A DNA stretch of 64,000 nucleotides from Carnegiea gigantea (Eukaryota > Streptophyta > Magnoliopsida > Caryophyllales > Cactaceae), in the NCBI GenBank assembly GCA_029747015.1, contig JAKOGI010000812.1, positions 257,501 through 321,500 of the forward strand. The letters run 5' to 3'. Shown here piece after piece: positions 33,660-44,448 of this stretch (positions are counted from its first letter, which is position 1; the number at the start of each line of letters is the position of its first letter). The position numbers and the translations under genes are program-made. The notes beneath the pieces are model-generated. The model was not told where the DNA came from, made no database searches, and saw nothing but the letters and a program-made list of their open reading frames with translations.

Positions 33660-36600
33660 GTTTTACAGGCTGAAGTGAGAGAGAACAACCAAGCAAACAA
33701 CCCAGCAAACAGCCTAGGGAACAACCTTGAAAACAAGCAGCTGTGGTATGTTGATAGTGGGTGTTCGAGGCATATGACCGGTGAAAAATCCAACTCTCTC
33801 ACTTACAGCTTCGGATGGTGGGAGTGTGGCATTTGGAAACGGCAAGTTTGGGACAATTGTCGGTATAGGTAAGATTGGTGAGTCCCACTCCCACTCGATT
33901 GAAAATGTATACTTAGTTGATGGTTTGAAGCATAATTTACTTAGTGTGTCCCAACTGTGTGATAAAAACAACCTAGTAGTGTTCTCATCAACACGTTGCT
34001 TGGTTGTAAACTCAAACACAGGAGATGTCATATTAAGGGGGAAGCGACACAAAAATATTTACAAAGTATGTATTTCCACACTTCCCCAAAACAATCTGAC
34101 TTGTTTGAGTGCCTTGAATGATGATGTAATGCTCTGGCATAAGAGACTAGGTCATGCAAGTCTATCTCTTCTGAACAAACTTGTTTCTAAAGACCTAGTT
34201 GTTGGACTACCTTCCATCAAATTTAATGATGACAAGGTATGTGAAGCTTGTGCAAAAGGCAAACAAGTCAGATCTTCTTTTAAATCGAAAAAGTGTGTAA
34301 GCACTACCCGACCTCTAGAATTATTACACATTGATCTGTGTGGTCCTATGAGGATAGCAAGTAGAGGTAGGAAGAGGTATGTGCTTGTTGTAGTGGATGA
34401 TTACTCTCGATTTACTTGGACCTTGTTTTTGGCATCCAAGGATGAAACCTTTGAGAATTTTATTGCCTTTCTCAAAAAGGTTGAAAAGAGAGTAGGACAC
34501 TCTTTAGTTAGCTTGAGATCTGATCATGGTACTGAATTTGAAAACGCAAGTTTTATTAACTATTGTAATGAACATGGTGTTGATCATAACTTCTCAGCTC
34601 CAAGAACACCCCAATAAAATGGGGTGGTTGAGCGCAAAAATTGCACCCTAGAAGACATGACTAGAACAATGCTTATTGCTAGTGGTCTTCCTAGGAATTT
34701 TTGGGCAGAAGCATTGAACACCTCATGTTACATTATAAATAGATGCATGATCAGACCTATTTTGAACAAAACTCCTTATGAATTTTTCAAAGGCAGAAAA
34801 ACCCAACATTACGCACTTGAGAACATTTGGTTGTAGGTGTTTTGTGCATAATAATGGGAAGGATGCCTTAGGAAAGTTTGATCCTAAGAGTGATGAGGCA
34901 ATATTTCTTGACTACTCCTCTCACAGTAAGGCTTACAAAGTGTTTAACAAAAGAACCTTATGTATTGAGGAAAGTGTGCATGTGCTTTTTGATGAATCTA
35001 ACTCGTTGAGTGAGAATGATGCACAGGAGGAAGAATTTGAATTAGGTCTTGTTCGAAAAGAAGTGTTGCTCCAAGATAGACAAGGTAAGAACACCTTGGA
35101 GAAAACAACTCCTGAAGGTGTTCCTCAGAACGACAGGCAAGGTGAGAACTAAACAGGGGGAAACACCGCTGAACCCTGTTCGGGACAACACCAGTCAGGC
35201 TCCTCAGGAACAGGCTCGGGCACTGATTGTGAGCCTGAGTCCCAAGTGTTCCAGTTAAAGTAGAGCATGTATCTGTGGATCCACTTACTCCACGGCCATG
35301 GAAGCACCAACGTTCGCACCCTCTTGAGCAAATTTTGTCTGATATTAATACTGGAGTACAAACTAGGTCAAAGCTTAAGAATTTTTGTGCATTCTATATG
35401 TTTCTCTCTAACATTGAGCCAAAGAATGTGAATGAAGCTCTTGCAGATTCAGATTGGGTCACAGCAATGCAAGAAGAACTTCATCAATTTGAAAGGAACA
35501 AAGTATGGCACCTTGTACCTCGACCTGCAGATAGAATAATCATTGGAACCAAGTGGGTGTTCCGAAACAAACTTGATGAGTCAGGAACAGTCACCAGGAA
35601 CAAGGCACGGTTGGTGGTTCAAGGGTACAATCAGGAAGAAGGGATTGATTACGAAGAAACCTTTGCACTAGTTGCTAGAATAGAGGCTATTCGTATCCTA
35701 ATAGCCTTTGCAGCCCATATGGAGATCAAGCTATATCAAATGGACGTGAAAAGTACATTTCTAAATGGATACCTTAAGGAAGAGGTGTATGTCAAACAAC
35801 CCCCTGGTTTCGAAAACATTGAATTTCCTGATCATGTCTTTCAACTTGACAAAGCTCTTTATGGTCTAAAACAAGCTCCTAGAGCTTGGTATGAACGATT
35901 GTCAAGCTTTTTACTTGAAAATGATTTTAGAAGAGGCAAGGTAGATAATACCTTGTTTCTAAAAACTAAGGGGGAACATCTGTTGATTGTCCAAGTATAT
36001 GTTGATGACATCATATTTGGGGCAACTCATCATGATTTATGCAATGAATTTTCAAAGATGATGAGGAGTGAGTTTGAAATGAGCATGATGGGTGAGCTTA
36101 ATTTCTTCTTAGGCTTACAGATCAAGCAAACTTCAAACGGCACCATCATCCATCAACAAAAGTATATTAAGGAACTACTTAAGCGTTTTGGGATGGAGTC
36201 GGCCAAGCCCATTGATACTCCCATTTCTCCTTCTACCAGGTTGGTAATGGATGATGGGAGTCCCTCAGTTGAGGAGAAACTCTATAGGGGCATGATAGGG
36301 TCACTCTTATAGCTTACCGCTAGTAGGCCCGACATTGTTTTCAGTGTTGGTTTATGTGCCCGTTTTCAGTCTTGCCCTAAAGAGACTCATCTTAAGGCTG
36401 TTAAACGGATACTAAGATATTTAAAGCATACACCTGATTTAGCTCTATGGTATCCTAGAGGTTGTAATTTTGATCTTGTTGGATATGCTGATGCTGACTA
36501 TGCAGGATTCTTGGTTGATAGGAAAAGCACCTCCGGTATGGCTCATTTCCTTGGACCTTGTTTGGTATCTTGGGCAACCAAGAAACAACATTCAGTTGCC

Positions 36601-37113
36601 ATGTCCACAGCAGAAGCTGAATATGTTGCAGCTGCTTCATGTTGTGCTCAATTGCTGTGGATAAGATAATAACTCAAGGATTTTTGTGTTAACACTGGAT
36701 GCATTCCTATCTTTTGTGATAACACTAGTGCAATTAACATTGCCAAAAATCCGTGTCAACATAAAAGAACAAAACATATTGACATTCGACATCATTTCTT
36801 GAGAGATAATGTTGAAAAGGGTTTGATTTCAATGAATTTTTGTACCACAGAAAATCAAATTGCTGATATATTCACTAAGGCACTAGGTAGAGATCAATTT
36901 GAGAGAAATAGACTTGAACTAGGTTTGGTGAAAACAACCCAAGAAACCTGTTCTCTCCCCCTGTTCGCAAATCTTATATGCTGCGGATGCAATTTGTCCA
37001 TAGCAATGTTTGCAGTCGAATCTTTGTGCTATTTGAATATATATATAAATTGCAGAATGCGGATGCGTGTTAAAAGCCAACATGATTGGGCTTGTTACTC
37101 TTGTTATCGATGA
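33660..37113 (+). pseudogene. pol: Pol polyprotein of element D (protease-integrase-RT-RNase H), broken
   Basis: Protease: WYVDSGCSRHMTG with the catalytic Asp at about 33,750, then a frameshift near 33,800. Integrase (33,830-34,830): HKRLGH ... CEACAKGK zinc domain, LLHIDLCGP and RSDHGTEFE with two catalytic Asp, NGVVERKN with the Glu; a stop (TAA for the usual Gln) sits just before it at 34,615, and a frameshift lies near 34,800. Reverse transcriptase (35,275-36,312): [21 protein letters not shown], and YVDDI with the active-site Asp pair at about 36,000. A TAG replaces Tyr at 36,310. RNase H (36,313-36,950): GYADADYAG, MSTAEAEYV, HIDIRHHFLRD; a TAATAA pair replaces two Gln codons at about 36,667. 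A non-conserved linker at 35,050-35,270 has a stop and a shift. The product would copy and integrate the element; this copy cannot make a full polyprotein. Confidence 0.93.
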
Positions 37114-37166
37114 TTCGTATTCAAGAACAAGCAGTAAGAACAGGTACGCTCCTTGATTGTTAGTAT

Positions 37167-38882
37167 GTGAAACAAGATGAAGCCTTTGAGTCCCATGTTG
37201 GTTTCTTTGATTTCTCTGAGCCCTGTTCTTTCGGGCTGTTTCCTGAAAAAGAAACAGTACCCAAAATAGGGTCTGAGTCGTATGCGGAGGTGTTTAAGGA
37301 CGATTTGGGAGTTGGTCTTCAAGGAGACTCGGCTGAGCAATCTCTTGAGGCAGGGGGAAGTAGTGGCATGGACATCCCCCCTGCAGCAACCGAATCAGTG
37401 ACTCCGGTCTTCCAAACCGGAGAGAAAAGAAAAAGGGTTAAGATGGTGGCTAGGCGTAGCAGAATGCCTAGATCAAGGCCACAAACAAGGCCTCAACCCT
37501 CAAAAGCCTCAGCCCCCTCTCCTCCAAAATCTGCTAAGCCCACGCGCAAATCTGCAAGAATTGCCTTCTACTCCTCTCCTAGAACCACAAAATCCTCCAC
37601 TCCAGTCATTGAGGAAATTTCTTCCTCTTCTTCTTCTGCGGGATTCTCGGATTCTGATTCTGAGAACACCCCCTTTAAACAGGGGACCCCGGTGTTCTCC
37701 GAGTCCTCCGAAGAACAAGTTCCTCCTAAGAAAACCACTCTCCCTGCCATTAAGTCTTCTCCTCCAACAGCACCTCCCAAGAGAAAGACCTTCACCTCTT
37801 CTCTCTCTAAATCAGCTACACCTAAGACTACCTCTACTGCTCCAGTCTCAAAATTAGCTAAACCCGAGACTGCTTCTTCTGTTCCTCCCCCCAAAAGAGC
37901 CAAAAAGTCTACTGCCTCTCCTGTTTCTACCAAGATTGTGCATCTGCTTAAGCGCAATGTAGTTAGGGGGAAGATAGTAAGAGTTCAATTTTTCGAGGAA
38001 CAGGGGTTGGGGGTGTTCCTACAGAAGGTGCGTGCCCAAAACTGGCTGGACCTCTTCACAAACACCCAGCTGGGGTGTTCTGTACCAGAATTGGCTGAGT
38101 TCTATGCAAATTGTGCCATCACTGAAGGGGTGGTGACAAGTAAAATTGGTGATACACAGGTGCAATTTGATGCACAAACTCTGGGTACGATTTTGGGTGT
38201 TCCCTCACTTGGCTTTGATGTGTATGTGAGGGTGGATAAGTCTGTCCTAGGGACAGCCAGGCTGCTGGAGCTTTCACAGCGGTTGAGTCAAAACCAAGGC
38301 CTGCAAACACCCACATCCGTGAAGAAGGGTGAGATGAACTCTCTGCACCAACTGCTCTTTATGTTTGTCATAAAGAACATCATCCCAAGAGGTCAAGGTA
38401 GAAACCAGGCTGATGCTCTTGATCAATGCCTGGTGGATCTTTTGGATAGGGAGGAACCCATCAACCTTCCTGTTCTTATGAACCGCCACATTGGGCGTAT
38501 TGCAAACACCACCCGGGCACATGATCTTGGGTATGGTTTTCTACTGACGAGGGTTTTTGAGCACTTTGGGATAGAGCTCAAAAGGAGGGTGGCTGCTCAA
38601 GTGATTGATGAGATAGGGAGTGACACCCTCATGGGGTGTGGATATACTCTGGCTGAGGGCTCGGTCTCTAAACAGGGGAACCGAACACCCAGACCTCCTG
38701 TTTCTGGGAGGTCATCAGTCAAAGTTGAGGCTGTTTTAGAGGATAACTCCCGCCTCAAGGATGAGCTCACAGCCGTCAAGGCTGCCCTGGAAGAAGAGAA
38801 GGCGCTATCTGCCAAGCGTCATAAAGATCTCCTTGCCCTTCTCTTCTCCCTCGCTACTAAACTCCCTCCTCCGCAGCCATAA
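37167..38882 (+). CDS. Envelope-like / putative plant transposon ORF of element D
   Basis: A 571-codon frame without stops between pol and the 3' LTR. The frame is open from a GTG at 37,167; the first ATG in it is about 200 bp later (SGMDIPP), so the true start is unsettled and splicing may be used. Residues 85-255 are basic and Ser/Pro/Lys/Thr-rich (KRKRVKMVARRSRMPRSR), likely disordered with nuclear-localisation-like clusters. Residues about 270-480 form a globular part (VQFFEEQGLGVFLQKV, LLFMFVIKNIIPRG, GYGFLLTRVFEHFGI) resembling the domain known as putative plant transposon protein. Residues 520-560 are a coiled coil (DNSRLKDELTAVKAALEEEK). No signal peptide and no clear membrane span are visible, so calling it an envelope protein rests only on position. 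Function unknown. Confidence 0.8.
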   Translation: MKQDEAFESHVGFFDFSEPCSFGLFPEKETVPKIGSESYAEVFKDDLGVGLQGDSAEQSLEAGGSSGMDIPPAATESVTPVFQTGEKRKRVKMVARRSRMPRSRPQTRPQPSKASAPSPPKSAKPTRKSARIAFYSSPRTTKSSTPVIEEISSSSSSAGFSDSDSENTPFKQGTPVFSESSEEQVPPKKTTLPAIKSSPPTAPPKRKTFTSSLSKSATPKTTSTAPVSKLAKPETASSVPPPKRAKKSTASPVSTKIVHLLKRNVVRGKIVRVQFFEEQGLGVFLQKVRAQNWLDLFTNTQLGCSVPELAEFYANCAITEGVVTSKIGDTQVQFDAQTLGTILGVPSLGFDVYVRVDKSVLGTARLLELSQRLSQNQGLQTPTSVKKGEMNSLHQLLFMFVIKNIIPRGQGRNQADALDQCLVDLLDREEPINLPVLMNRHIGRIANTTRAHDLGYGFLLTRVFEHFGIELKRRVAAQVIDEIGSDTLMGCGYTLAEGSVSKQGNRTPRPPVSGRSSVKVEAVLEDNSRLKDELTAVKAALEEEKALSAKRHKDLLALLFSLATKLPPPQP

Positions 38883-39070
38883 TCCACCCTTGTAACCTGT
38901 TCTCATCGGATGTTTCCTAGAGTTCTCTTCCCCGTCTCTTTCTGTGTTTCCTTCCGGACTTTCAATGACATATCTGGTTCTGTTATATCTTGCTTATCTC
39001 TTGCTATGTCTTATGTGATTCTCTTGCACACACCATGTTCTGACTGTTGTTTGTGCCTTTTTAATGATGC

Positions 39071-39083
39071 CAAAAGGGGGAAG
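39071..39083 (+). other. Upstream PPT-like tract of element D
   Basis: CAAAAGGGGGAAGA lies about 210 bp before the 3' LTR, besides the terminal PPT. Multiple polypurine tracts before the 3' LTR are described for Sireviruses. Confidence 0.6.
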
Positions 39084-39270
39084 ATAAGTGGGCCATTGAC
39101 CTAGATTGAGTTGAACGGTTGAGTCATTAGTCTTTATACTTATATATGTTTTTTGACTTGACTGACCTAGCACCTGTGTGGATATATATCAGCACTCAAG
39201 TCACTTATAAAGGCACTTACGAAAATAAAATCTTTTTCTTGTCAATATGGTCACTTGGTTTGTCATCATC

Positions 39271-39283
39271 AAAAAGGGGAAAT
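39271..39283 (+). other. Terminal PPT of element D
   Basis: AAAAAGGGGAAAT directly abuts the TGTTGAAC start of the 3' LTR, the expected plus-strand priming site. Confidence 0.88.
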
Positions 39284-40878
39284 TGTTGAACTAACTGTAT
39301 AAAGTTTTGATGATAACAAATCCAAGTGTAGCATACTTGCTTGAGTAATGTTGTTCCAAACAAGCTCTCCAAACAGGTCCTACACAGTTGTTTGTATTGA
39401 TCCTACTTACCTATTCTGTCTACTAAATGTTGAGAACAAGTTTTAAGAATAGGTTCCAAGCTTCAGTGACACAAAGATCAGCACACAACAAATCTCGACA
39501 ACAGCTGACTAAGTCTTAAAGACTAAGTTCCTACATTCAGCGATACAAGATCACCCGAGTAATCAAGGTGACCAAGGTGTTTGGAGTTGCACATCCATTC
39601 TTGACAAGATGACTGATTCTTACAACAAGAAGTCTTGGTTTGGTTTAGTTTTTATCTTTTAGACTCTTGTTAATATGCCAATCTTGAAAGTCTCAATTTA
39701 ACACTTCTTAAAATGGTTTTCGACATTTGCTTCAGAACACCATTTCCAAACAACCCTGCAAACAGGGTGCCTAGGGTGTTCCTGAAACTGCAGCGGCCAC
39801 ATCCGTTTTACCTGAAAATTTCTTTTGGTTGGCTGGCTGCTCTAAGAATCTTTTTATGAAATCCTAGGCTGATTAGATTATTATTTATTATTTATTTAGC
39901 AGATTGCAAAACTATTTTTGCTAGAGATTTTTTTTCAAAATCCGAAAAATCTTTATTCCTTATTTTTAGGCCATGATTGATTCAAATTTTGAAACCAAGA
40001 TTTTTATCCTTTTTTGGGCTAAATTACACGGCTATATTAAGTGACTAAATCAGTTTTTATCCCGTGAGTATCAAATCCCTATATTTTAGGAGAATCTTAT
40101 CTTCTTTGTTCCTAGCCGTTGGAAATCTGAAGAAATCTCCTAAGCTGCTAAAATCAGAAGATTTTTCTATCCTTTTTGAAGGAGTTAGCCATGGGGTTTG
40201 CTTGCTTAAATAAGAAAATCTTTTCACTCCTTTCGGAAGAGAGACACAAGGGAAAAATTGGTTTTTCACAGAGCATTGTGAGCTTTCTAAAGCTACATTT
40301 CAAAAGAAAAAACCGTGACAAGACTGTGCAAAAATTGAGCTTTTAAAACTATTGGCATACTAGGACTTCAGTATACCTTACATCTGCTTAAGTCAGAAGC
40401 ACCCCAGTAAGGTGTTTTGTACTCCTGTTCTCAGATCAGAAAGTGAGTGAGTGTGTCCATAGTCGAGTGGACTTTGGACGTGTCCAATATAGTGTGATTG
40501 GACGTGGTGTAACCTGTCTTAGGGAAGAAGGTTACGTGGGTTACAAGTTGTAACAAGGAGTGTTACTTTTGTAACGTGTTCAGCCCGTTAGTGAAGTGGT
40601 TAAATCCTACACGAGGTAGGTCGTGGTTTTTCACACCTCAGTTGGGCTAGAGGTGTTTTCCACGTAAAAATTGTGTGTGCTTTATTTCCGTATTTATTAC
40701 TTTGAATTTCGCTACTGAACCAATTGGGAACAATCGCTACAAACAAGGCTTAAGGTTGTTTGTGATTTATGAACAGTCTCTGCAATCAAGTGCTACGGCT
40801 GTTTGTCAGTTATTTGGCGAAAATCGACCACCACAATTCACCCCCCCTCTTGTGGTTGTGTACTCTTGGAATTCAACA
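39284..40878 (+). repeat. 3' LTR of element D
   Basis: 1,595 bp, nearly identical to 30,272-31,865. Differences seen include AATATT/AATGTT, CAAACT/CAAGCT, AGCCGTTGG/AGCCATGGG, CCCCCCTC/CCCCCCCTC and CTTAGAA/CTTGGAA. Ends GAATTCAACA followed by the TSD. Confidence 0.95.
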
Positions 40879-40883
40879 ATCAT
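40879..40883. other. Right TSD of element D (ATCAT)
   Basis: Exact copy of 30,267-30,271. Confidence 0.95.
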
Positions 40884-42900
40884 GAATCTTGAACTTAGGC
40901 TCAGTCCCTACTTTAACAGTAACTCTAATCTTTTGAAGATTGGAATCCTTCTCTTGGGCAGCTTTGATCTCATTAATCAAAGTAGAGACAACTTGCAAGT
41001 TTGCTAACTGTAAGACCGCACCATACAAGCGTACCTCGATATTCATCTTCTGCAAGTCCTCTAATATGTTCCTTTGAGATGTAATCAAATATGTTACAGT
41101 TACAAAACATCCTACTTAAGGCATCTGCAACCACGTTAGCCTTCCCAGGGTGGTAATTAATCGTTAAATTATAGTCTTTCAGTAAGTCAAGCCACCTATA
41201 CTGCCTCATGTTTAACCCTTTTTGTGTAAACAAATACTTCGAACTTTTATGATCAGTATACACCTCACATCTCTCTCCATACAAATAGTGCCTCTACATC
41301 TTCAAAGTAAAAACAATAGCTGCCAACTCTAAGTCATGAGTGGGGCAATTCAACTCATATGGCTTTAACTGTCAGGATGCATGAGCAATCACCTTGCCCC
41401 TTTGCATGAGCACAAACCCTAAACCCTTCTTTGAAGCGTCACTATAGATTGTAAATCCTTCTCCATTAGTTGGTACTGTAAGTATAGGTGTAGAAGTCAA
41501 TCGTTTCTTCAACTCCTAAAAGCTTCTTTCACATTCTTTTGTCCACTTAAACCAAACTCCTTCTCAAGTCAAGTGGGTCAAGGGTGCAGCTAGAAGGGAA
41601 GACCCCTCCATGAACTGTCTGTAGTAGTCAGCTAAGCCCAAAAAACTTAGAATCTCGAAGACACTATTTGGCCTGCTCCAATTCACAATTGCCTCTACCT
41701 TCTTAGGATCAACAGAAATGTCATCCTTATTCACCACATGCCCTAAGAAAGAAACACTATCTAACCAGAACTCACACTTCTTGAGCTTACCAAAGAGTTG
41801 TTCTCACCTCAAGGTTTCTAACACATACCTCAAGTGTTGCTTATGTTCCTCATAACTCTTAGAATACACCAAAATGTTATACTGCAAGAAATTTGTCTAG
41901 GTAGGGCCGGAAAACCAGATTCATGAGATCCATAAATACAGCAGGGGCGTTAGTTAACCCAAAAGGCATTACTAAGAACTCATAATGGCCATACCTTGTC
42001 CGAAAAGCCGCTTTAGATATATCTTCTGCCTTGATCTTCAATTGGTGATACCCAGACTGTAGATCAATCTTGGAAAATACTTGAGCACTCGAAAGTTGAT
42101 TAAACAAATCATTAATTCATGATAAAGGATATTTATTCTTCACAGTTACCTTGTTGAGTTCTCGCTAGTCTATATAGAGTCGCAAAGAACCATCTTTCTT
42201 CTTCACGAAAAGCACTAGTGCACTCCAAGGAGATACACTAGGCCTAATAAAACCCTTATCGAATAGTTCTTGTAGCTGTTCCTTGAGCTCTTTTAACTCC
42301 AGATGCCATTCTATAAAGGGTCTTAGAAATGGGTGTCATTCTAGGAACCAAATCAACAGAGAAGTCCACCTCTCTATCGGGCGGTAACCCAGGGAGATCA
42401 TCAGGGAACACATCTTAGTACTCTCTGACAATTGGTATGTCTTCTATCTTTTGATCTCTATTTTAAGTTTCAGTGATCAAAGCTAGAAATGCTTGACACC
42501 CTTTCTTGATCAACTTGGTGGCTTGTAAGGTAGAAATAACGTTAGGCGGCACATAAGCTCCCTTCCCAATAAAACTAAATTTAGGTTGACTAGGTATTCG
42601 AAAGTCGACAAGTTTCTTCCAACAATCTAGGGTGGCATATTGTGCAGACAACCAATCCATCCTAATATCACATCAAAGTCTCGAATATCCATAATAATTA
42701 GATCGGCTAAGAGCTCCGTACCCTCAGTTATTATAGGACAGTTCTCGCACTTTCTATCCACAATGATCTCACTACCAGTTGAAGTACCAACACACAGCTT
42801 TTCCTCTAACAGAACATGGAGGAATTTATATTTTTGTGCAAAAGCTGATGATATGAAAGATTGAGAAGCACCAGATTAAAAAGAACATGAGCATATGCTG
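40884..42900 (-). pseudogene. pol: Protease, RT and RNase H of element C (5' part of pol)
   Basis: On the minus strand: a protease remnant at 42,900-42,463 (FNxGASQSFIS, where the catalytic Asp of DSGA appears as Asn after a one-base loss; then MDWLSAQYATLDC). RT at about 42,330-41,600 contains [16 protein letters not shown] and [20 protein letters not shown]; the YxDD loop falls in a frame break after 41,877. RNase H at about 41,480-40,980 shows [17 protein letters not shown] and [16 protein letters not shown], then the tether to the integrase zinc domain. At 40,884 the gene is cut by element D and resumes at 30,266. Many frameshifts and stops show that it is long dead. Confidence 0.85.
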
Positions 42901-43089
42901 TGTTAACTACAAGAATACCTGAGACAACATTGTTAGAGACTTGTACATCCTCCTGAGTCAAAGCAAAAACTCTTCTTGTTGCACGAGGTCTTCCTTCCCT
43001 CTGAGTGCTACTTGGAGCCTACACTGTCTGAGTTTGATCGAAATGGCTTATGGTGGAACAAAATGTAGTCTTTAGGACTTTTGCATCGA

Positions 43090-44193
43090 GCCTAGCTTGT
43101 TATCATTTTAGGGGCACTCAACAACCTTGTGATCAGTTTGACCACACCTGAAGCAACCGCCACTTAAACATCTATAATCATTGGTTAGGTGAGATGCTCC
43201 ACAGTGGCCATATAGCAGCTTATCTTGTTGTTATTCCACCTTTGTGAACCTTGGTTTAAGTATCCCCATAAAAGTTTGGCGAAGAACCAACCCGTTGTGA
43301 GAACTTCCCTTGGGAGCCAGTAGAGCTACTCACTTGATGTGAGAACCCATCATGAGGGGACTTGCTAGAAAACTGCGGCTTTGAAAGTTCACCCTTCCCA
43401 TGATAATCTGATGCATCAAAATCTCTACCCATTTTCTTATGATCACCAAATTTGCGATCCTCTGTCTCCTTCAGAATAAGATAGACATTCTTAGCTCTAT
43501 TAATAAGATCTACGGAACTTTCAGGCCGAGCACAAGCAAGTAGCCTTTGAACATTGTCATTCAATCCCTCCTCAAATCTCCTCATCTTGCTTTACTCATT
43601 AGCAACAAGTGTCAAGGCAAATCTAAAGAGTCAATCAAATTCTGCTTCATATTCATTGACGGTTCTATTACGTTGGCTTAGCCTATGAATTGTTTCTCCA
43701 TCTCCCTCCTTTGGCTACTAGGAAAGTATTTGGCATAAAACTCCTCACGAAACTTAGCCTAGTTAAAGGGTTCTTCACATTTGTAATGGCTACACTCTAC
43801 GGATTTCCACCAATGTCGAGCACTGTCTTGCAACAAGTAAACAAACTTAGTTAACCTTCTCCTTTTTTGAACACTGTGAGCCCTAGAAAGCCTTCTCCAT
43901 CTCATCGATCTAGTTGTCCACCTTTACTGGGTTTGCAGTCCCAACAAAAGGCTTAGAAGCTATCTTTGAGAAATCCACCAACCCCTTGATCGAAGAAGAC
44001 GATGAACTATCCATGCGTGAGGTACTCAGTGGTTGTTATTGTTGCTGCTGTTGTTGACTAATAGAAGCCAAGAAGTCTTGCATAAACTTGAGCATCACCT
44101 CTTGGGATTAAGTAGTGGTGTATCATTCTAAGGTGTCTCCTCTTGAGTCACTATGGCCTTATGCTTACGAGACTTCTTTTTCTCAGAAGGCAT
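43090..44193 (-). pseudogene. gag: Gag of element C, broken
   Basis: Starts at the ATG at 44,193 (MPSEKKKSRKHKA), 230 bp after the PBS, and continues through many stops. Recognisable parts are FREEFYAKYFPSSQRRE at about 43,760-43,720 (the gypsy Gag core), MRRFEEGLNDNVQRLLACA at 43,585, and two zinc-knuckle-like segments near 43,215-43,115. The first (GHCGASHLTNDYRC) lacks its first Cys; the second (CFRCGQTDHKVVEC) is complete. Gag would form the particle. The density of lesions agrees with an age older than D and E. Confidence 0.75.
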
Positions 44194-44429
44194 TCTGAAA
44201 TAAGATATGAAACATTAAGAGGAAACCCAAAAAACCGCAAGAAGCTTTAGAAGGCTAACAGAAGTCATATGAATCAACACATATTGACCTTACCAACTTT
44301 CAAATGAGGATGGGCCACTTGGATTGCCTAACGTAACAACTTATAAACCGAAGACAAATCTCAAAGGAACCTATAACTCAAAGGAACCTCTGCGACCACA
44401 ACTAAAGATGCTAGGACTTCATTAACCTA

Positions 44430-44441
44430 GCTCTGATACCA
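44430..44441 (-). other. PBS of element C
   Basis: On the minus strand TGGTATCAGAGC (plus-strand GCTCTGATACCA), seven bases from the LTR end; initiator tRNA-Met type. Confidence 0.85.
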
Positions 44442-44448
44442 CTAAATT

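Larger units (their letters stand above)
30272..40878 (+). mobile_element. Element D: full-length Sirevirus-like Ty1/copia retrotransposon
   Basis: 10,607 bp, LTRs of 1,594 and 1,595 bp, perfect TSD ATCAT. PBS is TGGTATCAGAGC right after the 5' LTR; the PPT is AAAAAGGGGAAAT before the 3' LTR. Order: gag, protease, integrase, reverse transcriptase, RNase H (copia order), then a separate ORF of 571 codons between pol and the 3' LTR. Long gag with coiled coil, in-frame stop between gag and pol, duplicated PPT-like tracts and an envelope-like ORF are all Sirevirus (SIRE/Maximus) traits. About 20 substitutions and one indel separate the LTRs by eye (roughly 1.3%), mostly transitions, so the insertion is young. 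Pol is disabled by several stops and frameshifts, so it is probably not autonomous. Confidence 0.95.

Noticed and set aside
37167..38882. True retroviral-type envelope glycoprotein
   Set aside because: No signal peptide, membrane span or cysteine-rich ectodomain can be seen; only the map position suggests an envelope gene.
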